Shown: positions 1 through 7,817 of the stretch, one piece after another
How the letters are laid out: each line of letters opens with the position of its first letter
Numbering within the stretch: the first letter of the stretch is position 1
DNA from: Yinghuangia elevatio
GTDB taxonomy: Bacteria; Actinomycetota; Actinomycetes; Streptomycetales; Streptomycetaceae
Direction of reading: 5' to 3'
Assembly (NCBI RefSeq): GCF_040649515.1
Contig: NZ_JBEZFP010000225.1
Coordinates: 1-8,771 of the forward strand
DNA length: 8,771 nucleotides
The notes under the pieces: model-generated
The model's database searches: none
Seen by the model: the letters and a program-made list of their open reading frames with translations, nothing else
Told to the model about the DNA's origin: nothing
Position numbers and translations under genes: made by a program

Positions 1-58
1 CCACCCCCCGGCCTGTCCGATCTCGTCGCGTCCCCCCCTGCGGGGGTGCCGCCCCCGT

Positions 59-102
59 GCGCGGCCCCCCGCCTCGACCAGGTTCGAGGCGGCGGGCCGC
101 GC
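59..102 (+). terminator. Strong GC-rich hairpin, probable 3' end structure of an upstream gene
   Basis: A 19-bp stem (59-77 pairs with 84-102) has one C/C mismatch and a 6-nt loop. No T-run follows it, which is common for actinobacterial intrinsic terminators. No coding region can be supported between position 1 and the response regulator, so the hairpin most likely serves a gene off the left edge. In related genomes that gene is often a ribosome hibernation factor, but this is recalled synteny and is not visible here. The run at 32-56 (C7, TGC, G5, then C5) can form a further small hairpin. Confidence 0.55.
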
Positions 103-112
103 GTTGCACCGC

Positions 113-137
113 CGGCCGGGCTTCCGGCCGATCTTTT
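113..137 (+). terminator. Rho-independent-like terminator hairpin with T-tract
   Basis: A perfect 7-bp stem CGGCCGG/CCGGCCG (113-119 with 124-130) has a GCTT loop and is followed by ATCTTTT. This is closer to a classical intrinsic terminator than the hairpin just before it. The two in tandem suggest efficient termination of leftward-lying + strand transcription before the response regulator. From 138 to 233 I see no convincing -35/-10 pair; ACGT-GTTT-ACGT at 141-152 is a weak inverted repeat only. Confidence 0.55.
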
Positions 138-233
138 CGCACGTGTTTACGTACCGGATGCGGGCAAACGAGGCGAGGGGGCAGGCCAACGTGGCGATGA
201 CGTGGGATGCTGGTTCGGACACGGAGCGTGCCC

Positions 234-998
234 ATGAGTCGTGAGCGCGGTCTCGCCGGCATTGGGCCTACCGACGGGGAGGACACGGTGGGAGCACGCC
301 ACGTCCCTGCTCAGCCCGGCCCGCAGGGCCCGACCGAGGAGCCCATCCGGGTCCTGGTGGTCGACGACCACGCACTGTTCCGCCGCGGCCTGGAGATCGT
401 CCTCGCCGCCGAGCCGGACATCGAGGTGGTCGGCGAGGCGGGCGACGGCGCCGAGGCCGTCGAGGTGGCCCAGGACCTGTTGCCCGACATCGTGCTGCTG
501 GACGTCCGCATGCCGCGGCGCGGCGGCATCGAGGCCTGCACCGCGATCAAGGAGGTCGCCCCGAGCGCGCGCATCATCATGCTGACGATGAGCGACGACG
601 AGGCGGACCTCTACGAAGCCATCAAGGCCGGCGCGACGGGTTATCTCCTCAAGGAGATATCCACCGACGAGGTGGCCACCGCCATCCGCGCGGTCGCCGA
701 CGGGCAGTCCCAGATCAGTCCGTCCATGGCGGCCAAGCTCCTCACCGAGTTCAAGTCGATGATCCAGCGCGACGACGAGCGGCGCCTCGTCCCCGCGCCG
801 CGCCTGACCGACCGCGAGATCGAGGTGCTGCGCCTCGTCGCGACCGGCAAGAACAACCGGGACATCGCGAAGATCCTGTTCATCAGCGAGAACACCGTGA
901 AGAACCACGTGCGCAACATCCTGGAGAAGTTGCAGCTGCACTCCCGGATGGAGGCGGTGGTGTACGCGGTGCGCGAGAAGATCCTCGAGATCCACTGA
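234..998 (+). CDS. NarL/FixJ (LuxR-type HTH) response regulator
   Basis: This is a two-component transcription regulator of about 254 residues from this start. The N-terminal receiver domain (about residues 37-155) begins IRVLVVDDH with acidic pocket residues D44 and D45. It has phospho-acceptor D90 in LLDVRMP, switch Thr118 in IIMLTMS and conserved Lys140 in GYLLKE. The C-terminal LuxR-type helix-turn-helix (about residues 191-236) reads LTDREIEVLRLVATG, then NRDIAKILFISENTVKNHV. No sensor kinase lies beside it, so its input is unknown. Close relatives with the same receiver and HTH sequences are, from memory, common in Streptomyces near secA. The ATG at 234 was chosen because GGAG ends 7 nt upstream. 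An in-frame GTG at 288 has a stronger Shine-Dalgarno and would remove 18 residues of the unconserved leader. The ATG at 207 has no good ribosome-binding site. The family call is secure; the start is not. Confidence 0.93.
   Translation: MSRERGLAGIGPTDGEDTVGARHVPAQPGPQGPTEEPIRVLVVDDHALFRRGLEIVLAAEPDIEVVGEAGDGAEAVEVAQDLLPDIVLLDVRMPRRGGIEACTAIKEVAPSARIIMLTMSDDEADLYEAIKAGATGYLLKEISTDEVATAIRAVADGQSQISPSMAAKLLTEFKSMIQRDDERRLVPAPRLTDREIEVLRLVATGKNNRDIAKILFISENTVKNHVRNILEKLQLHSRMEAVVYAVREKILEIH
276..290 (+). promoter_or_regulatory. Internal Shine-Dalgarno and alternative GTG start of the response regulator
   Basis: GGGGAGGA at 276-283 lies four bases before an in-frame GTG at 288. It is the best match to the 16S anti-SD near this gene, better than GGAG ahead of ATG 234. 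Both starts leave the receiver domain intact. The true start may be GTG 288, or both may be used. Confidence 0.4.
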
Positions 999-1014
999 CG
1001 CGCGGCGCCGTGCG

Positions 1015-1035
1015 CGGCCGGACCACCGCCGGCCG
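1015..1035. terminator. Hairpin between convergent genes, possible bidirectional terminator
   Basis: CGGCCGG (1015-1021) pairs with CCGGCCG (1029-1035) around a 7-nt loop. It fills most of the 37-bp gap between the response regulator stop (996-998) and the stop of the oppositely transcribed glycosylase (1036-1038). It could end both transcripts. It has no T-tract on either strand. Confidence 0.45.
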
Positions 1036-2304
1036 TCAGGCGAGCAGGGCCGCCAAGGGGGCGCGCGCCGATTCGGGGGTGACGCGCTCCAGGCGCACCG
1101 TGTCGCAGCCGACCCACGAGGCGGCCTCGCGCAGCGCGGTGGCCATCGCGTCGAGGGACTTCTCCGCCACCCGGCCCGCCTCGAACGACAGTTGGCGGGC
1201 CACGAGGGTACGGCCCTCGCGGGCCGGGTCGACGCGTCCGATCAGGCGGCCGCCGGCGAGCAGCGGCATGACGAAGTAGCCGTGTTCGCGCTTGGCCTTC
1301 GGGACGTACGCCTCAAGCCGGTGGTTGAACCCGAACACCCTTGCGGTACGCGGCCGGTCCCACACCAGCGAGTCGAACGGCGAGAGCAGCGTGGTGCGGT
1401 GGCGGCCCTTCGGCGCGGTCGCGAGCGCCTCGGGGTGGACCCACGCCATGCCGGCCTCTCCCGCGGTGCGCGTACGGCCGTTGCCGGTGTCCCAGCCTTC
1501 GACCGCGACCGGTACGAGCGGCGTCTCCGGCAGCGCGGCCCGCACCTGCTCGCGGGTGAGCCGGTACTGGTCCATCAGGTCCGCGGCGGTGGCGACGCCG
1601 AGTTGGCGTGCCGCGAGCGTGACGAGGTTGCGCAGGCACTCCGCGTCGGACCGGTCGAGGTCGCCGAGCGAGGCGGGCACGGCCCGTTCGGCGAGGTCGT
1701 ACACGCGCTTCCAGCTCTGCCGCCGCACGCACACCACGTCGCCGAACGCGAGCGCCCGCTCGACGGCGATCTTGGTGTCGCTCCAGTCCCACCACTCGCC
1801 CTTGTTCTTGGCCCCGCCGAGTTCGGTGGCGGTCATCGGCCCCTCGGCGCGCAGCCGGTCCAGCACCGACTTGTACGCCTCGTCCGACACGTGATGCCCC
1901 CACAGGTGCCCACGGCCGCGGAAGTGCCGCCGCCGGAACGCGAAGTCGGGCCACGACGACAGCGGCAGTACACACGCCGCGTGCGACCAGTACTCGAAGG
2001 CCGTGTCGCCGGCCCAGTACGCGTCCTCGACCGCGGTCCGCCCGACGGCGCCGAGGCGGGCGTACGGCACCAGCTCGTGCGACCGGGCGAGCGTCGAGAT
2101 CGTGTCCAGCTGCACCGCGCCCAGGCGGCGCAGCACGCCGCCGACGCCGAGCCGCCGCTCGGGTGCGCCGAGTACGCCGAGGAAGCCCTGCGCGCGCAGC
2201 ACGATGCGGCGGGCCTCGTCGGCGCTGAGCGTGACGGCCGGAGTGACGGCGGGCGCGGGGGAGTCGTCGGTCGAGTCGGCAGCGGAGCGGGCGGGCGTAC
2301 TCAT
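1036..2304 (-). CDS. YcaQ/AlkX-like winged-helix DNA glycosylase (HTH_42 family)
   Basis: The protein is 422 residues from ATG 2304. It belongs to the winged-helix family whose members AlkZ and E. coli YcaQ (AlkX) are DNA glycosylases that remove bulky alkyl lesions and unhook interstrand crosslinks. Visible hallmarks are the early motif LGAVQLDTIS with Q65-L66-D67, the Q-x-D catalytic signature of the YcaQ/AlkX branch (AlkZ has Q-x-Q). Around the middle is WWDWSDTKIAVERAL. Toward the C-terminus is SPFDSLVWDR, followed by FGFNHRLEAYVP and GYFVMPLL, which are highly conserved in the family. The first 25 or so residues are low-complexity and rich in A, P and S. The reading frame extends to ATG 2364, but that start would place the promoter and SOS box inside the gene. 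ATG 2304 has no Shine-Dalgarno and sits 7 nt after a -10 hexamer, so a leaderless message is likely. The neighbouring GNAT gene is on the same strand, 124 bp upstream. Confidence 0.88.
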   Translation of the reverse strand: MSTPARSAADSTDDSPAPAVTPAVTLSADEARRIVLRAQGFLGVLGAPERRLGVGGVLRRLGAVQLDTISTLARSHELVPYARLGAVGRTAVEDAYWAGDTAFEYWSHAACVLPLSSWPDFAFRRRHFRGRGHLWGHHVSDEAYKSVLDRLRAEGPMTATELGGAKNKGEWWDWSDTKIAVERALAFGDVVCVRRQSWKRVYDLAERAVPASLGDLDRSDAECLRNLVTLAARQLGVATAADLMDQYRLTREQVRAALPETPLVPVAVEGWDTGNGRTRTAGEAGMAWVHPEALATAPKGRHRTTLLSPFDSLVWDRPRTARVFGFNHRLEAYVPKAKREHGYFVMPLLAGGRLIGRVDPAREGRTLVARQLSFEAGRVAEKSLDAMATALREAASWVGCDTVRLERVTPESARAPLAALLA

Positions 2305-2311
2305 GGACAGC

Positions 2312-2317
2312 ACCCTA
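2312..2317 (-). promoter_or_regulatory. -10 element of the glycosylase promoter (leaderless)
   Basis: On the minus strand TAGGGT fits the actinobacterial TANNNT -10 consensus and ends 7 nt before ATG 2304. Transcription would begin at or next to the start codon. The absence of any Shine-Dalgarno before this ATG agrees with leaderless translation. No good -35 is seen at 17-19 bp spacing, which is common for this promoter class. Confidence 0.5.
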
Positions 2318-2330
2318 GAACAAGTGTTCG
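2317..2330 (-). promoter_or_regulatory. LexA-type SOS box in the glycosylase promoter
   Basis: The minus strand reads CGAACACTTGTTCT, an inverted repeat GAAC-N4-GTTC (core 2318-2329). It matches the Gram-positive/actinobacterial LexA box CGAAC-N4-GTTCG at every arm position but the last. It lies directly upstream of the -10 hexamer, touching its first base, so bound LexA would block RNA polymerase. It is the only GAAC-N4-GTTC I noticed in the window, and it sits in front of the one DNA repair gene. The LexA assignment is by motif and context only. Confidence 0.65.
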
Positions 2331-2371
2331 CATCGTTGGGGGGATTCGCCTCGGTTGCGGGCACGGGCGGT

Positions 2372-2432
2372 GGATCACAGGCGGCGGATCACGCGCGGTG
2401 GATCACGCGGTGCATCACGGGTGGTGGATCAC
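2372..2432 (-). repeat. Degenerate 14-bp tandem repeat, five units
   Basis: On the + strand GGATCAC occurs at 2372, 2386, 2400 and 2426, with a GCATCAC variant at 2412. The spacings are 14, 14, 12 and 14 bp. The bases between units are similar (GCGGTG or GCGCGGT). The array fills the space between the GNAT stop codon, which lies inside the rightmost unit, and the glycosylase promoter. On the minus strand each unit contains TGA, and the spacing puts stops in all three frames just after the GNAT gene. It could be a binding array or slippage-derived filler. Confidence 0.75.
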
Positions 2433-3001
2433 GCGACCGGCACGGGCGGATCGGTGGCGAGCCGCGAGTGCAGGTGCTCGTCGTGGAAGCCCCCGTCCGG
2501 CAGCGGGAAGGCGTCGCGCATCACGCCTTCGAGTGCATATCCGGTGCGTTGCGCGACCGCGCACGACGCCGGGTTGCCGACCGCGTGGCCGAGCGTCATG
2601 CGGTGGATCCCGAGCGCACCGAACGCCCAGCGCGTTGCCGTGTTGACCGCGTGCGTGGCCACCCCGCGCCCGCGCGCGTGCGGCATCAACCAGTAGCCGA
2701 TCTCGGCGGAATGCAGGGTCAGGTCGATGTGCTGGACGCTCACGTCACCGAGAGGATCCCCGGTCACGGCGTCCATGACTATGAAGCAGGCGTGCTGTCC
2801 CTCGTCCCAGAAGCCGACACGCTTCTTGAGCCACTCGTTCGGGTCGCGCCATCCGGAGTCGTCGTCCGGTCGGCGCGGCAGGCGCCAGCGCTGGATGTCC
2901 GGATCGTTCAGGGCCACCCGGGCAGGCTCGACGTCCCGCAGGTTCCACGGACGCAGCTGGTACTTGCCGGCGGCGATCTCGACACGTTCCATGCCGGACA
3001 T
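2429..3001 (-). CDS. GNAT family N-acetyltransferase (RimJ/RimL-like)
   Basis: The protein is 190 residues from ATG 3001 and is a single-domain acetyltransferase of the Acetyltransf_3 type. It would transfer acetyl from acetyl-CoA to an amine, but the acceptor cannot be told from sequence. The acetyl-CoA pyrophosphate loop is R110-G-R-G-V-A within HARGRGVATHAVN, preceded by the EIGYWLMP strand. N143 in GNPASCAVAQRTGY, followed by ALEGVMRD, is the usual C-terminal motif. The start at 3001 has GGGGG four bases upstream. A second ATG at 2992 is possible, and the frame extends to 3058 without a better site. It is divergent from secA (130 bp between starts) and precedes the glycosylase on the same strand, but the glycosylase has its own promoter. 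The last codons overlap the first unit of the 14-bp repeat. Confidence 0.85.
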   Translation of the reverse strand: MSGMERVEIAAGKYQLRPWNLRDVEPARVALNDPDIQRWRLPRRPDDDSGWRDPNEWLKKRVGFWDEGQHACFIVMDAVTGDPLGDVSVQHIDLTLHSAEIGYWLMPHARGRGVATHAVNTATRWAFGALGIHRMTLGHAVGNPASCAVAQRTGYALEGVMRDAFPLPDGGFHDEHLHSRLATDPPVPVA

Positions 3002-3044
3002 TGTGCCCCCGGGTGAGAGCGTGTCGGATGCTTGCGTCCTCGCA

Positions 3045-3050
3045 TACCAT
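3045..3050 (+). promoter_or_regulatory. secA: Probable -10 hexamer of the secA promoter
   Basis: TACCAT fits the TANNNT -10 consensus and predicts a leader of roughly 75 nt before the secA GTG. The -35 region at 17-18 bp spacing (around 3021-3027, GTGTCGG) is weak. The leader contains a direct repeat GGGACGGGC at 3063-3071 and 3097-3105 of unknown meaning. The upstream half of this region must also hold the divergent GNAT promoter, which I could not place. Confidence 0.4.
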
Positions 3051-3131
3051 GGCCCCATCGGTGGGACGGGCCCCGCCGTGCCGTTTCGCAGTCAGCGGGA
3101 CGGGCGCCGCTCGGCAAGGAGCTCTCACAGC

Positions 3132-5897
<2,766 letters not shown>

Positions 5898-5904
5898 GCC
5901 GAAA

Positions 5905-5948
5905 CCGCGGGGGCTGTCGTACCGGATCCGGTACGACAGCCCCCGCGG
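5905..5948 (+). terminator. secA terminator: 44-bp perfect palindrome
   Basis: The palindrome is perfect from CCGCGGGGGC at 5905 to GCCCCCGCGG at 5948, centred on GGATCC. As RNA it gives a 20-bp stem with a GATC loop, beginning 7 bp after the secA stop. Only CATTT follows, with no long T-run, which is typical of actinobacterial I-shaped terminators. Being symmetric, it would also stop any leftward transcript from the Rv3235-family gene. Confidence 0.85.
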
Positions 5949-5961
5949 CATTTCCGGCCGG

Positions 5962-5984
5962 GTGCGGGCGCGGGGCGCCCGCAC
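5962..5984. terminator. Second hairpin in the secA/Rv3235 convergent region
   Basis: GTGCGGGCG (5962-5970) pairs perfectly with CGCCCGCAC (5976-5984) around a CGGGG loop. It lies 13 bp after the secA palindrome and may act as a backup terminator for either direction. No T-tract is present. Confidence 0.4.
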
Positions 5985-6072
5985 GGCCCGGAGCATGCCC
6001 CCGGACGTGCCCCTGGCATGCCCCCGGCGGCGCCACAACGGCGGCCTGACCCATCGCGAGAGTCGACGGAGC

Positions 6073-6119
6073 CAGGGCCGGCCGCGAGGCCCCCAGACGG
6101 GCGTTTGGGCCCGGCCCTG
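6073..6119 (-). terminator. Probable terminator of the Rv3235-family gene (nested hairpin)
   Basis: CAGGGCCGG (6073-6081) pairs with CCGGCCCTG (6111-6119). Inside it, CCCAGA (6092-6097) pairs with TTTGGG (6104-6109) through one G-T wobble on the + strand reading. It begins 46 bp past the stop codon of the leftward gene (6165-6167). The rest of 5985-6164 shows no credible gene. Confidence 0.5.
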
Positions 6120-6164
6120 CGGCTCTGCCGTGCGACTGGTGGCGCGGAGCCGTGCCGTGGGCGG

Positions 6165-6947
6165 TCACCGGTAGTGGAGGGCGGTGCAGATCCAGGTCGG
6201 AGGGTGGTCGGGGCGCGTCGGGTGGGGGCGGCGGTCCAGGCGTACGGCGACGGCCTGGAAGCGTTCGGGGCCGAGCCGCAGCCGCAGGAAGCCCTCGGCG
6301 GTGTCCTCCGCCGGGGCCGTCGCGTTGGAGGCCACGAGGCTGAGCGCGCCCGTCCGGCGCGTGTCCAGGTGCCGCTGCAACTCCTCCACCACCGTCCGGA
6401 CCCGTGGTGTGGTGTGCGCGCTCAACTGCCGGAGCGGGCGGCGTCCGGCCAGTGTCTCGGTCAGGAAGATCGCGAAGCGCCGTACCTGGTACCGGGCTTG
6501 CTCGGGATCCGGCTCGGTGGGCAGCGGGCCCTCGTCGGCGCCGACGAGGCGCAGTTGCGGCCGTGCGGCGACCGGCGGCCGGACCGGGAAGGGGATCACG
6601 ACGGCACCCGGCGGGTCGTACTCCGGCTCGCAGAGCGGTGCCCGCAGAATCCGCAGCCGGGGCAGCGGTTCGCCGGGGGCCAGGGGGTCGGGCGGGCCGC
6701 CGGCGGGCGCACGTACCAGTTCGAGTCTCGGCCCTTCGGCCGGGTCGGTGAGCGGCGGCCGGTCGGCTCGGGCGGCCGACCGCGCCGGGAACACCTCCGC
6801 GGTGGCCGCCGCCACGATCCCCGGAAGCGCGTCCGGAACCGCCTCCGCGTGCGGCATGGCCCCCGGAATCGTCGGCGGGACCCGGTGTCGGGCCGGTGCG
6901 GCGGTCTCGTGCCCGGAGCCCTGGACGGTGTTGCTGTACTGGACCAT
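6165..6947 (-). CDS. Rv3235-family protein (function unknown)
   Basis: The protein is 260 residues from ATG 6947. The N-terminal 145 or so residues are a proline- and alanine-rich, probably disordered segment. The exception is the motif CEPEYDPPG at 106-114, which resembles the acidic/aromatic patch I associate with this family. A compact C-terminal domain (about 148-260) begins ARYQVRRFAIFLTETLAGRRPLRQL, continues through a basic helix (VRTVVEELQRHLDTRR), and ends in TWICTALHYR. Members are actinobacterial, and Rv3235 of M. tuberculosis also lies near secA1. The conserved position beside secA hints at, but does not prove, a link to secretion or to the same growth programme. There is no signal peptide or membrane segment. 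The start is fixed by GGGGAGGA ending 4 bases before ATG. The frame is open to 7073 without a comparable ribosome-binding site. Confidence 0.85.
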   Translation of the reverse strand: MVQYSNTVQGSGHETAAPARHRVPPTIPGAMPHAEAVPDALPGIVAAATAEVFPARSAARADRPPLTDPAEGPRLELVRAPAGGPPDPLAPGEPLPRLRILRAPLCEPEYDPPGAVVIPFPVRPPVAARPQLRLVGADEGPLPTEPDPEQARYQVRRFAIFLTETLAGRRPLRQLSAHTTPRVRTVVEELQRHLDTRRTGALSLVASNATAPAEDTAEGFLRLRLGPERFQAVAVRLDRRPHPTRPDHPPTWICTALHYR

Positions 6948-6950
6948 GCG

Positions 6951-6993
6951 GTCCTCCCCGTGAAGCGTGTGCCGTGGTGCATTGGGGGAGGAC
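6951..6993 (-). promoter_or_regulatory. Stem that would sequester the Rv3235-family ribosome-binding site
   Basis: On the minus-strand mRNA, GUCCUCCCC (from 6993 down to 6985) is exactly complementary to GGGGAGGAC (from 6959 down to 6951). The second arm is the gene's Shine-Dalgarno. The nine-pair, mostly G-C stem encloses a 25-nt loop and ends 3 nt before the AUG at 6947. Two more pairs could form beyond a single G/G mismatch. This layout could lower or regulate translation. Confidence 0.5.
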
Positions 6994-7050
6994 GGCGGTT
7001 GGCCGGTGCGGGCCTGAGCGCTGTCCCCCGCAGCGCCGCTTTCCGGCCAT

Positions 7051-7080
7051 TTGCTATCCGGCGCGCGGGCCACCCGTCAA
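7051..7080 (-). promoter_or_regulatory. Candidate promoter of the Rv3235-family gene
   Basis: The minus strand has TTGACG (7080-7075), an 18-bp spacer and TAGCAA (7056-7051). The -35 is a very good match to the vegetative actinobacterial consensus, while the -10 lacks the final T. The predicted leader is about 97 nt and contains the ribosome-binding-site stem. Confidence 0.45.
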
Positions 7081-7145
7081 ACAGGCGGTTGCCGCAGGGC
7101 GCTCATGCGTGGCCGGGGCCGGGCGCGGGCGTGCGCCGGGATGAA

Positions 7146-7191
7146 ACCGGGTGATTCGGTGCAAGAGGGGGAGGGAACCGGATCACCCGGT
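7146..7191. promoter_or_regulatory. 10-bp inverted repeat with wide spacing, possible operator
   Basis: ACCGGGTGAT (7146-7155) and ATCACCCGGT (7182-7191) are perfect inverted copies 26 bp apart. The right arm ends 14 bp before the -10 hexamer at 7206, so it covers the -35 position of the DUF6912-like gene. The element lies between the two divergent promoters of this intergenic region. It could be a two-site operator or, if transcribed, a loose stem. Confidence 0.45.
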
Positions 7192-7205
7192 GCCGAGCGG
7201 ACTCG

Positions 7206-7211
7206 TACGAT
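7206..7211 (+). promoter_or_regulatory. -10 hexamer ahead of the DUF6912-like gene
   Basis: TACGAT is a strong vegetative -10 match. It predicts a start near 7218 and a leader of about 66 nt. No consensus -35 is present at 17-18 bp; that position is occupied by the right arm of the inverted repeat, suggesting an activator- or repressor-controlled promoter. Confidence 0.45.
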
Positions 7212-7283
7212 GCAGTGCTGCGGACCGTGCGGATTCATACGTACGGGCGCCGTCCCCGTCAATCGCCACGCCCTGGAGCCCCG

Positions 7284-7775
7284 ATGCGCGTGTACGTCCC
7301 CTCGACGCCGACCGCCCTTGCCGCGGTGCGGCGGGACGCCGCCGTGGCGCCCGCCCCCGTCAGCGCCTACGCGGTGACCGCCGAGCTGCGCGACTGGTGC
7401 GGCACCGAGGACGCCGAGGAACTGGAGTACGCCGCCACCGTCCTCGCCGGGCGCATGTCGCTCGCGCTCCTCGCCCAGGAGGGCGACGGTCGTCCGAGGC
7501 GTGTGGTGCTGGCCGCCGAGGTGCCGGACACGATCGTCTCCGCCGCCCCCGGCCTCGGCCCGGGCGCGGTGCTCGTGGACGGCACGATCCCCCTCAAGCG
7601 CGTCGCCGCGATCCACATGGACGCCGAGGACGCCGAACCCGCCGTGCGGGCCGCGAGCGCCGCCGCCGCGGCCGCGCAGGACGGCGACGCGGCGGCCGAG
7701 GCGCTGGTCGAGGCCGCCGAGGAGCACGAGCTGATGTGGTACGCGACGCAGGAGCTGGGTGATCTCATCGGCTGA
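7284..7775 (+). CDS. DUF6912-like conserved actinobacterial protein (function unknown)
   Basis: The protein is 163 residues starting MRVYVPSTPTALAAV. ATG 7284 is preceded by GGAG five bases upstream; the frame extends to 7215 without a ribosome-binding site. The N-terminal half (1-113) looks like a small alpha/beta domain: an opening strand MRVYVP, then TAELRDWC, LEYAATVLAGRMSLALLA, RRVVLAAEVP and KRVAAIHMD. A 20-residue or so Ala-rich acidic stretch follows (about 119-146), ending in a conserved-looking helix EEHELMWYATQELGDL at 146-161. There is no signal peptide and no membrane span. I recognise it as a type of protein commonly found just past secA in streptomycetes, but assign no activity. 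The HAD gene follows after 42 bp. Confidence 0.8.
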   Translation: MRVYVPSTPTALAAVRRDAAVAPAPVSAYAVTAELRDWCGTEDAEELEYAATVLAGRMSLALLAQEGDGRPRRVVLAAEVPDTIVSAAPGLGPGAVLVDGTIPLKRVAAIHMDAEDAEPAVRAASAAAAAAQDGDAAAEALVEAAEEHELMWYATQELGDLIG

Positions 7776-7805
7776 GCCGGCGCTGCTTCCGTCGGACGAA
7801 CGGTG

Positions 7806-7811
7806 CACAAT
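7806..7811 (+). promoter_or_regulatory. Possible -10 of a leaderless promoter for the HAD gene
   Basis: CACAAT ends 6 nt before ATG 7818, and no Shine-Dalgarno precedes that ATG. The spacing suits leaderless transcription. The hexamer differs from TANNNT at its first base and there is no clear -35, so read-through from the upstream gene is an alternative. Confidence 0.3.
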
Positions 7812-7817
7812 GCCCCG

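Noticed and set aside
2305..2364. Longer glycosylase N-terminus starting at ATG 2364
   Set aside because: It would translate through the SOS box, the -10 and part of the region next to the repeats, has no ribosome-binding site, and adds residues with no family similarity.
2372..2432. 14-bp repeats as a CRISPR array or origin iterons
   Set aside because: Units are far too short and have no unique spacers, no cas or replication gene is nearby, and there is no AT-rich segment.
3002..3058. Longer GNAT start at ATG 3058
   Set aside because: The extra residues do not look like the family, they would overlap the secA promoter, and ATG 3001 has a G-rich site at usable spacing.
2727..3131. Upstream extension of the secA reading frame
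   Set aside because: It is antisense to the GNAT gene, and the canonical SecA N-terminus begins at GTG 3132 behind AAGGAG.
5949..6164. Possible small gene between secA and the Rv3235-family gene
   Set aside because: Short frames exist on both strands, but none has a ribosome-binding site or recognisable composition; hairpins explain the region better.
6948..7073. Longer Rv3235-family start at 7073
   Set aside because: The GGGGAGGA site points to ATG 6947, and the added 42 residues would cover the leader stem and have no supporting ribosome-binding site.
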